64,000 bases of DNA, from NCBI RefSeq assembly GCF_019097595.1, contig NC_080712.1:19368146-19432145 (forward strand), read 5' to 3'. Positions 10,761 through 22,400 of the stretch are shown here, in pieces. How positions within the stretch are numbered: the stretch's first letter is position 1; every line of letters starts with the position of its first letter. Made by a program: the position numbers and the translations under genes. The notes under the pieces were generated by a model. The model had not been told where the DNA came from. It saw nothing but the letters and a program-made list of their open reading frames with translations, and did not search any database. Source of the DNA: Hemibagrus wyckioides (Eukaryota > Chordata > Actinopteri > Siluriformes > Bagridae).

Positions 10761-13269
10761 CTTGGCTAACTGGTGTGGTATTATTTGTATCCAAAAATGT
10801 CAACAATGTTGTATGATAGCAGTACATGTGATAATAGCTAATAGTCACTTTATACTTTATAAGACTACTTTATAAGTTTAGTGTAGTACAAAAAATATTA
10901 CAATATTTTAGATTTTACTTAGAGTTTGCAATACACAATTTTTCAGTATTTCCATTTTCATATTAGATGGCAAAACACATTTTCATATAGGTTGGGTTGG
11001 CCTAAAGGAAAATCTGCCTCCTGCCTTCTCAAGTCGGCAGGGCAGAGCAGAGTATGTGATTTTTTTTTTTTTTTTTTTTTTTTTACAGGTGAGATGCTTT
11101 GCATGTGGCGCGATTCAAATGACCTACACATGCCATGAAAGATTCAGCTGACTGGAGGGGGAGTGGGGGTGGGGGGAGAGCTAGGGGGAGAGAGAGAGAG
11201 AGAGATTATCTTTTTTTGTGCTGTACAAGGTTTATGATGATACTTGATCATTACAGTACTATAAAATCAAGCAGATAACTTTTGCTCAATATAATTAATG
11301 GGACCTACTTAATTCGCAATTTGCAAACTGTGTGAACTGTTCTGTAAAAAATTAACAGTGTTATTTTCAAATTAAATATTGTTAGCATTGCTGATCATGT
11401 ATACGTCTTTTCATGTGCCTAATACACATTAATATCTATCATACACAAGAGGAGCCCCAGATTGCTGTGTCTCTAAGGATCCTTTTTTAGCTGTTTTATA
11501 ACCTATATTCAGGCTCTCTGTGTAACAGCATGCAGAGTTGCAATTCACCAAAAACATACAGGAAAAAGTTAAATGTTTATTATTATATGGCCAATATAAA
11601 TGCTTTGGTCACAATATTTTTCAGTCATTTCTGTAGATCCCATTTATCAGAAGTACATATATTGCAAGGCAATATATGATATTGCTAAAGGTTTTATGTT
11701 GACTATCTGACATTATGTCATTACAACAGCGCTGATGTGCTGTGGCCTCTTTTTTGATTGTTGTACTTATTTTACTAGCTTATATAAGTATATACAGTAT
11801 ATAGTGAATTCCGGTTCAGGCTCTCTGGAATTGCCTAATAAATCCTTATGTCCTTATGTCTTACTTCTTGTTAGAGTTCTCATCACCTGAAAACTCACTG
11901 CTGCTGAGCATGGCTGATATGGACAGCCTAAAGATCACCATGAGATTACTATGGATAATACAACATGGAAACCATAAACACGAAACTTTGGATGTTCTTC
12001 CTTGGTTAGCCTTAGGACTGCATTTGTTAAGGACAATTTGCACTCAAGTGTCCATCATTCAACAAATAATATCTTCCGTATGATACAGTAGATTTTAAGA
12101 ATTAAAGGTTGATGCCCCTATAGAATAAAACAGCTGCCACTGTCATGGAAACAATATCTTGGACAGGCTGAACTCCAGATTGAGCTCGTCAACTTAAATT
12201 GTATTTACAGAAACAAAAGTCAAGGTTAAGGTACAATTTTAGCTTCTAGGTGAATATACTATTTAAGATACTGTTTATTATTGTTTAACTTGATCACCTC
12301 AGATCTGAGCTGATGTTAATATATAAAATTATGTGTTTTTGTGTTATGTGTTTGTGGCGTTTAAACTAGTTTGTGAGTTTGTGGCTTGAGAAAAACTGAC
12401 TTAATTTGTTTGGTATTTTTCTCATGATGTAACTTGCAATAGCTAAAATTAGACTTAGGCCATAACCATGTCTCTGTGTCAAGAAAACAGATAAGGTAGG
12501 CTGTATTTCTCTACTCTCTTGGAGAACATGCTGTCCTGTTGTAAAACATCCTACAAAAACCAACTGAGAATTGAAACCTTTCTCAGTTGTTTCTGAGAAT
12601 TCCAAGGACTTGTATGTATCCTTCTAAGTATCTTTGCATTCCTTCAGCTGCTTTTCATTTGCATGCAGTGAAGGTTTTGAAAACCTAAAGTATGAATCAA
12701 ATATAAATCAAAGTCTAAATAATCCCCCATTAATGAAAGCATATAATGTCTATTTAGTTAATGCTTCATAAATGATTTAAATGATTTGCCATTGTCAGTA
12801 GATCACAGGCTTAGGCTACTTGAATGTAAATTACCAACCACCGAAGAGATATCTTTGTAAACAAACTTCATAGATGTACGTTGATTTATGACTGGACTAG
12901 GTCCTTTTCGGTATGGTGGTTGCACTGATGCATCACACAATAACTATCAATAAATGCAGGATGTACTATACTGTGTTAGGAGTATTGAAATTGTTGATGT
13001 GCACTTTTAAGGGTAATAAATAAAAAGTCTCCTGAAGCTGATGTCAGGATATACAAACATTGTACAGCTATAAAAGCTCACAAGTGACAAGTGCACATGC
13101 ACATTCTATAACTATACCCATTAATATTTTTCAGATATCAATGTGAAATCTATAATATATAATAAAATCTATAATAACAAGACGTATTTAGTTTATGACA
13201 CTGTTTGTGTAACAGTCTGTTGGGAATGGGACTCGAACAGCAGGTCAACGGGTGGCGGACCATGGCAGA
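10761..13269. other. AT-rich intergenic sequence upstream of ATL2
   Basis: No gene was recognised. The region contains a 25-base T run at about 11060-11084 and a purine-rich tract with a GA microsatellite. Open frames of 60-79 codons, such as 11856-12083, lack start context, splice partners or recognisable sequence. Confidence 0.6.
11060..11204. repeat. Homopolymer T tract and G-rich / (GA)n tract
   Basis: A T run of about 25 bases (11060-11084) is followed, after unique sequence, by a G-rich purine stretch from 11155 and a (GA) run at about 11187-11204. A homopurine tract like this could adopt triplex or G-rich structures; that is inference. Confidence 0.8.
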
Positions 13270-13431
13270 GAAAGAACCAATGAAATTTATTTTTACAGAC
13301 CACACCTCTCAATGACCACGCCCCTCATCGCGGTTCGCATGTACATGTCGTCGGGGCGTGGCTAAAGCAAGATCAAGTTCAAAGAGGGAAACGAGCGGTG
13401 AACGTCACGCTGGATATTTTAACTGAACAAG
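13270..13431 (+). promoter_or_regulatory. ATL2 promoter / 5' UTR
   Basis: A short CpG-enriched island directly precedes the ATL2 start codon. It has a CCAAT at about 13278 (AACCAATGAA) and an inverted pair of KLF/Sp-type boxes, CCACGCCCC (13316-13324) and GGGGCGTGG (13353-13361). The start codon itself lies in CAAGATGGCGGA, which resembles both the YY1 site and the TISU initiator of short-leader mRNAs. No TATA box is obvious. All binding is inferred. Confidence 0.55.
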
Positions 13432-16400
13432 ATGGCGGAGCGCAGTGGACGAAGAAGTCGGGATTTTTTGGGGACAAATCATATAAACAACAATTTTGTC
13501 GAAGGTAACAAGAGAACGGATAAATGCGCTAAAGTTCTATGTTTGGTTTAGTACTGTATTAGTGCGTATTGATTTGTGAGAGTTTTGGTGAGAGAAGTGG
13601 AAGTTTGTGAGAGTAAAGTTCTTGGGAAAGTTTTTATCAGGTTCACTCGTGTCTTGTTGAACAGTCAGCTGTAACGTTAACTAACCGCTTGCTCTGCTTT
13701 GACACATATACAGCGAAATGGTTTTGTTCCTTAAGTCTCACTGCGACGGTATTTCGTGCTTGCAAAATTGGTTACGACGAGAGTGAAACTTCTGAAAGAA
13801 CTTTTAAAGGCTCCTCAACCAGCTCTCTAACGGTTTTGTGTATTCAGCAAACGCGCGCGTATGGCCAGTAATGTGTACCAAGAGTTTGCTGTAGTCAGCT
13901 ACTTGGAAAAACTTTAAGCCTAGTCCCAGGGTTTAAACACGCCGGTTTATGTAAATAAAAAAGTAAAAGTTTGTACTTTTTGTGGTTGTGCGTTTTGTTT
14001 AGTGTGTTAAGAGTTAAGATGAGTTTCGTAACAGTCCGAAAATAAGCTCGGCAAACTGACACTTCAGTTTATACCGTGTGTGTGTGTGTGTGTGTGTGTG
14101 TCGCGCGCGCGCGCAATACATTGGGGCATCGAGATTAAGTTTTCGTCTCAACTGTCCTCGTGTTTTTCTCCCATCTAAAGTGATGCTTTAATTAACTGAA
14201 AATGCTGCTCTATTCCTGAAGCTGTTGTGTTTCATACTTGGACATTATTAAATGGTGTGAATTATTCAGGGTGATATTTACCTTCATTGTAGCAGTGCTT
14301 GTATGAGTGTGAAGTTTTACGCAGCTCGGGTTACCGGCACACAGCAGTTATAAGCGAGCCGTTTCCTTGGCCTTGGCCTTGGCCTTGCACTTGCACTGAC
14401 ACTTGAATCCCGACTGATTGCGGACGCACTCGGTACTGAGACAGTGCTTGCTTGTTTTTGTGTCCTCTGAGATAAAGTTCTGGCCACATTTGTACACAGC
14501 GGCTGAGGGTGTGCGGGTTTATTGCGGATAAAGCGCAGGGTTTATCGAGAGGCTCCGTGCGCCGGGAATAGAAAGTGGAGCGACACCATAAACATCACAA
14601 GAACTCGATAGTAACCCCTGCCTCACCACGGGGTTTAATTATGCCATTGCTGTTTAAAATGATGGGGGGGAAAGGCCGAAAGTGATGTGAATTTGAAAAA
14701 TTCTAGCATAGTCTGACCAGCTCCCAAACACAGGCCGAGCTGGTCAGACTGGTAGACTGTCTACTGGTTTCGACTGTCTACTGATGAAACGTTGTAAATA
14801 GTTTCAAGAATACAGCACACAGATCATTAGAAAACCTTAATAAAGATGGTCACTGGTTAAGACGGAGCTGGATTTTGATTTTCAGCAGGGAAATGACATT
14901 ACACTGAAGTCTTGTGCCAAGACGAAGGTCATGGCTTGTTTGATTCTGAAGTCTGAAACCACATCATTGTGTACAAACAACTGGAGAAAGTAAGAATAGA
15001 TTTATCGTTATGCTTGTGAAAATGAAAGCAGCTTGAAAAAGAGTTGTATTATATGCAGTATATAATAAGTAACATAATACACTCACTGAGCACTTTATTC
15101 GGAACACCTACACTGTCATGTAGCATCAGGGCAATGCATAATGTCATGTAGCTACAGGCCAGCAACTTCAGGTAATGTTCGTATGAGCCATCAGAATGAA
15201 GAAATGTGATCTGTGATTTTGTGGGTGCCTAACAAGCTGGTTTGAATAGTTCTGTAGCTGCTGTGGTGAACAGAAAAGCATCTCAGAATGCACCTCAAAC
15301 CTTGAGGCAGATGGGCTACAACAACAGAAGACCACATCAGATTCCACGTATGTCAGCCATGAACAGAAAGCTGAGGCTGACTTGACAGTTGAAGACTTGA
15401 CAAACATAGCCTGGTCTGATTAGTGTCCATTTCTGCTGTGGCTGAATTTGGCACCATCAACATAAATCCATGGACCCAGCCTGTCGACAATCCAGGCTGG
15501 TGGAGGTGGTGTAATGCTGTGGGGAATGATTTTTTTTTTTTTTTAACATAAAATTTCTTAGTCATTAAAACCAATCATCACTTGAATGCCACAGCCTATT
15601 GCTTGCTGACCATGTGCACATGGTCACAATTTTCATGGCTACCATTTGCCATCATAATTCATCACTAGCATCATAATGCACAAAGCAAAAGTTATCTTAA
15701 GCTGGACTGTTGAACATGACAAAGAGTTCATTGTTCTTCATTGGTCCTCCCAGTCACCAGATCTGAATCCAGTAGAACACCTTTGAGATGTGGTAAAACG
15801 GGAGATTTGCAGCATGAGAGTGCGACTGAAAATTCTGCAGGTATTGCGTGATGTGATCATATTAACATGGACCAGAATCTCAAAGGAATGTTTTGAACAA
15901 CTTGTAGAATCCAATGCCACTAAGAGTTAAAGCTGTTGTGAGAGCAAAGGGAGGACTTACCCAGTATTAGTATAGTATTCCTAATAAAGTGCTCAGTGAG
16001 TGTATTTGCAAGGAGAACTTGGTTATAGGTTATCAATGTTGAGTCTAGTCATAAAGAAAAAAAAAACACCCCCAAATGACATGCAGATAAATCTTTAAAT
16101 TTGGTATGTTCTGTTCAGTCTCATACAATATTTATTTTGATCTAACTTTCAGTTTTGAACTCTTTGACTGATATGTTGGTCTGTTTTCATTTTAGCTCAC
16201 AGTTACTTATATTGCCCACAGTGCCATTTAACTGGCTGCTGATAGTGACTACTGTAGGTTTCAGCCCTTCCTTTAGTCCATCCCACTGTCTTAGCTATTA
16301 CATTGCTTAAACTAACATTGCATTTGCAAGAGTGAGGATATGCTGTAAATCAGCACAGCTGTGATAAAGCCCTAGACACAATGCTGCAGGTCGTGTGCAA

Positions 16401-19400
16401 CAGGTAATCACTATCTATAAAACCACACAACTGCTGCAATATTGCTTAAACAACAGCTTTATAAATAAAGAAATTAACTGACACAATAAGGACTTTTTTG
16501 TGCTGAGAATGAAAATGGAGTCTGAAAAAGCCAGTCTGCTAGATCAGTTATTTATACATTCCCATTAAATGTCTGTCTGAAATTGGCTTCCTAATTTCCT
16601 TTGCATCATTCTCTGATGAGCTATCATATTTTAAGTCAGAATTTGATTCATGGTATTAATGGTTTCAGTATTTGCAAGAATTGGAATGTTATATGGTCAC
16701 ACTGGAGCTATCCTAAATATTAGCTGTCTTGGATTCAAGACAAGTGTGTATTTGGTTGTATTCGTATGAGCAAATAGTCTGTTGGAAAGTGTCTTGCTGT
16801 TGATGTTGGTGTCTTGAACCAGCTCTTGATAAAGGAATATGGGTTGTTGGAGTAGTTCTTCTAACAATGTTAAAGAGCACTGGCTTAATCTTATATGAAC
16901 ACCACTAATTTTATCCCTTTCAGACTACTGTCATGACTTCTTCGGCCCTCAGCAGATGCTTTTAATCCCTGGAAGCCAGTGAAGGACTGCATAGTTATTA
17001 ATATGCACTTGGTCTCATTTGAATTCATCTATAAATAAACTCTTTGTTGCATGTATGGCTTTGTGCCATTCTTTTACATTTCAAGATTTGGTTCAAGTTA
17101 GACTTTATATTTTTATTTTTATGCTATGTATGTACGCACGCATGTGCACATACAGTGCGAATAAAGTTGTGTCCAGGACTCATAATTTCTCTGCACAGAA
17201 CTGCATAATGTCAAACGGTACTAATGTAAGACCATGTGCAAGGCTTACAGTTTCAGTTTAAAAAAAAAAAAAAAAGGGTTTCCGCTGTTAATCCTGCAAC
17301 ACTGGTTTTATTTATATATCTTGTATTATTTATGCAGATATGACTGGGGTAGAGGAGGTGCCACTGTGTCGTGCTTCTCATGATTCAAGCAGGATGGATG
17401 AGTTCAGCCCCAATACAAACGGAGTTTCTCCATTTTCGGTGGAGGAAGATCTCAAACCCGAGGAGGAAGAGCTAGTCCCAGAAGGAGCTCGGCCCATACA
17501 GATAGTTGTTGCAAGTGAGGACGACCATAAATTTGAATTAGATGCCGAGGCGTTGGAGAAGATCCTAATGCAAGATCATATCAAAGACCTCAACGTGGTT
17601 GTACTCTCTGTGGCTGGTGCTTTTCGCAAGGGCAAATCCTTCCTGCTTGACTTCATGCTACGCTATATGCACAATCAGGTAAGCTTTGCTCATGCCCCTA
17701 CTATCAACTGCTTTCTGCTTTCAGTAAGTATGGCCCTCATCTTCACTGACATGTTATGACTGTTTCCCTGAAGTGCCAAACCAGCCTGGCCTGTTAATGA
17801 TGTTCTTTATAGAATGGCAGTTATAAGCATGCAGGTCTCTCATTTATGTTGAATTCTGCAGTCATCTGAGTCATGGATGGGAGGAGATGATGAGCCACTA
17901 ACAGGTTTCTCCTGGCGGGGGGGTTGTGAGAGAGAGACAACAGGAATTCAAGCCTGGAGTGAAGTATTTGTGATGGAAAAGTCTGATGGTAGTAAGGTGA
18001 GGTGTTCCTCAGTTACTCATCGTCGGCATATCACAGCTTGTACGTCCTCAATTAGTGTCTAATCAAAACTTCTTACTTCTCAGGTTGCCGTCCTGCTGGT
18101 TGACACTCAGGGAGCTTTTGACAGTCAGTCCACTATTAAAGACTGTGCTACAGTTTTTGCCCTCAGCACTATGACCAGCTCCATACAGGTGTGTTTATGA
18201 TGGACAGAGAAGAGCACACTTACCTTATGTACTCAGGCATTTTTGCGTGTCCTTATAACTACTGGGTGTGTGTTTGCAAATATGTTGGCAATGCCTTTTC
18301 CTTTTGTTTGCCCTAGGTTTATAATCTTTCACAGAATATTCAAGAAGATGACCTACAACATCTTCAGGTATGTAAATTTCAGTACTCATGTCTCAACCAG
18401 AATAAAATTATAGCATTATAAATGTGTTTGGATAATTATACATTTTGGTTTAACCTCAATTATGAAAACGGAGAAAATTGCAATTAAACTTTCCAAACCT
18501 GAAAGACACCGTCTGCTCTGTATACCTACATATCTAATTGTGCAAAAACATTTATACAGAATTATAAGTTTACAAAGTGAAATGTAATATTGCTTTAATT
18601 CAAGCACAAGCTTCATCTTTGACTCTCAGTTTTTATCTGCTCATGCCTGTTTTCTCACAATCATTTCTGGAGAGTTACAGGTTTTAGACTTTGTATGCTA
18701 TAGCATTAAAATTGGTAAGGAACCAAATGCAATGCAGCAGTAACTAAAGACATCCTAAAAAACTGTGCTTCCAACTTTGTGGCAAACAATACACAATAAT
18801 ATAATGTATTGTAAAAACACACTTGAGTATATGCCATGTTAAGTGGTTTTGTAAGAATTTGGGTGGCACAGTGACACGTGTAATGTTGCTGCATTACAGT
18901 TCAGAGGTCCTGAGATTGGGTTTCTTTGTGGGGAATTTCACGTGCCCTCATAGTGGCAGCATCTGATTGCTCTGGGTTTTCTAGTTTCTTTCCCCTCCCA
19001 AAAATGCTGCTAGATGGATCAGAGTAACTCTGATATCCCATCCAGGGCATACATCCAACATTCCTGGGATTTTAAGTTGCCACTTTATTGGATATGTCTA
19101 GATCAGAGCTGCAGCCTTCAAGTGTAAATGTTGAAACTGTAGAAAATGACTAAGTGCAGATATGGATCATGGTGACTGCTGTGTGACTGAAAAGAGTCTA
19201 CTCCCTTCTTTCAGTGCACCCAAGCCTCTCTTAAAAGCCACTTCTTCACACAGTACAGTGATATTATGATGTGGCACCCCCCCTCCCCCCATTGCAAGTA
19301 GTTCCACAACTTATTCCAAATCTGGGTACTTGTTAATGCCTCGGGTGATTTCAATTTTTAAGAATTCAAATTGTACAAATTTGTAGCAGTTAATTATCAT

Positions 19401-22400
19401 GCAGTTGTTCTGTGGAATCAAAAGTGGTTTAAAGCCTGTTATAACTGTTATAATGTATATTATGTTGAAAGACAAAAAAGATAGCTAGCATGAGTTCTGA
19501 AGCACTTCTAATTTGGGTCTCCCTTAGGTTGATTCTTTATTGTAAACCATTGATTGGAACCAGAATTTTTGATCAAATGTCATTCCTGAATTTCCGAGCA
19601 TGTTAAAATGTTACTGTTGTTACCAGTGTTGGTAAATCCACTCTAGCACTACAGTATGCAGAGCTTTGTTACTAATTGGGCAGTTCAAACCATTCCACAT
19701 TTATTTGGATCTGACATGACTAGGGATATATCTGCTGCTGATTTTGGCGCCTATCAGTTTATTTTATACATGCCCTTTTTATAGCTTTTTACAGAGTATG
19801 GTCGCTTGGCACTGGAGGAAGTCTATGAAAAGCCATTTCAGGTAATAAACACATTGATTTGTACATTGGGTAGGTTACAACTTGTTCTTGTTCAGCCAAT
19901 GACTTGATTTTCATGTTTACTCTGAGCTTATAAAAGTTGTTTGACTCAGCAGATTTTAATGATTTTCTTTTCTCAGAAACTGCTGTTTCTAATTAGAGAC
20001 TGGTGTTACCCCTATGAACATGAGTACGGACTTGATGGAGGGAATCGCTTCTTGGAACGGCGACTACAGGTTTGCTGTGGAGAGCAAATAATAGGTTTTG
20101 CTGTGCATTCAGAAGTTATACTATATGCAAAAGTGTTTGTGTTGATTGTTTAGGTGAAGCAGAACCAGCATGAAGAGCTACAGAATGTGAGGAAGCACAT
20201 CCACTCATGTTTCTCAAGCATCGACTGTTTTCTGCTGCCTCACCCCGGACTGAAGGTTGCAACTAATCCCTATTTTGATGGCAGACTGAGAGGTTGTAAT
20301 ATTCTTCCATATAAAAAAAATGCACAGGTACCCAAAAAACTGTGTTTTAATCTGGCAGCACTTTTTTTTCAGATATTGACAGTGATTTTAAGAAAGAGCT
20401 GCAGAACCTGGTGCCTTTACTTCTTGCCCCAGAGAACCTGGTGGAGAAAGAGATTAATGGGGCCAAGGTGACATGCAGGGACCTGCTGGAGTATTTCAAA
20501 GTGAGGCTTATTCTTACAAACATGTAGCACATTAAATTAAATCAAGAAAACTAGGCTTGACATTAGCCATGTTAAATTGAACCAAGGGTCTGAATGTGTG
20601 TGTGAATGTGTGTGTATTGTGCCATGGACTGGCACCACAGGTTAGGTGAATTCTCCTATTCCTCCTGTTTGGTGTGCAATGTTGCTGGGGTAGGTTCTAG
20701 CCGCCCCGACTTGGATACTGCATTTACTATATATATACAAAAACGGACAGTTGAAATGTGTCTGGTTTAAGGGTTAATACAATAACAATGTATCATCGAA
20801 TTATACAGTGTTATACAGCACCTTATAGTTCTAAAGCCTCAGTTATGTAATTAACTACATAGAAAGTTTATCAAAGGCTCTGAAAATGTGTTTCCAAAGT
20901 GTTATGTTTGTTACAATCTATAGTTCTCACTTGGAGGAAATGGTCATTAATTAGTGATTACTTCAGAAATGCATTTCCCATCAAACTAAACATCTAATCT
21001 GCTCTGTGTTTGTATTTAGGCATACATCAAAATCTACCAAGGTGAGGAGCTCCCTCATCCAAAGTCCATGTTACAGGTATGCTACTAATGTACTGCAGTT
21101 CAGCTGTAATCACAGAACTTGAGTATTGAGTAAAAGTAAAATCCTTTGTGTTTTAAGAATACACCAGATTCTTAAATAGATACGGAGTTCTCTATTATTG
21201 AGCATAAACAAATCGAACACGTTTTCTTGTTGGTTAATCCGAAGATGACATCATTATTTGTGTTTTTGTAGAATGTTAATATCTATTTCGGATATTGCAG
21301 ATACATTTCTGGTATATGGGTCACTCCCATTCAGGTAGATAGGAACTAGGTCTTATAAGACTAAAAATAACTGCATAGGAATGCTGCCAAGATGGCCGCC
21401 ATGTGGACATACTTTAAAAGAGGGACTTTGCTATCCCTTTTCTGACCGTTTTGATTAATTCAGCTATATTAATCATTGTGCTTTTAACCTTTTAGGCAAC
21501 TGCTGAAGCCAACAACTTGACAGCTGTGGCTGGGGCAAAGGACACTTATAACCGGACCATGGAGCAGGTAAAAAAAAAAAAAAAAGTCTCCCGTTTGTAC
21601 TGCTTTTAACTATGTTTTAACTTGTATGACTTTAAATAAGCCATCAGATCTTAACTCGGTCATTTTATAAAAGTGGTCCTAAGAAGGATAGGGACTTGAT
21701 TTCTCTCTTAATGTAGGTGATGTGACGAGGTCACCTAGATAACTCAAAATAGTGTGAGGCCATTACACTAAAATAAGATGGCCTAGATAACTCGTTCTCA
21801 AGCACACTGAACATTCCTTATCTGAGATGGGTTATCAGTAACATTTTAACAGTTGGAATTTGGTCTTTCTTTCTCTTGTTCCCTATGTGTAGATATGTGG
21901 TGGAGACAAACCATATATTGCACCAGTTGACCTCCAGCGCTATCATGATGAGCTGAAGCAAACCTCCGTCCAGCAGTTCCGTGCTGTTAAGAAAATGGGA
22001 GGCACTGAGTTTAGCCAACGGTACCAGGAACAGCTGGAATCTGAGCTTGATGAAGTGTATGCTAATTTCATGAAGCACAATGAAAGCAAGAACATTTTCT
22101 ATGCAGCAAGAACGCCTGCAACGTTGTTTGCTGTCATGTTCGTCGCCTACATAGTCTCCACAGTAACAGGCTTCATTGGCTTATCAGTGATCGCTGCCCT
22201 GGCCAACCTTGCGATGGGAGTGTCCTTGATGTCACTGTGTGCATGGGCGTACGTAAGATATTCAGGCGAATATCGAGAAGTGGGTGTGGCTATAGACCTT
22301 ACAGCAGAAGCCTTGTGGGAGCAGGTGGGTGGAGCATTATTCCTATTATTATTTATTAACTCTGGCAATAAGACTAAGATGTGTGTATTTATTTTAGAAA

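Noticed and set aside
15353..15920. Minus-strand open frames in ATL2 intron 1
   Set aside because: They are antisense to the degraded Tc1 transposase, whose [10 protein letters not shown] block reads on the plus strand.
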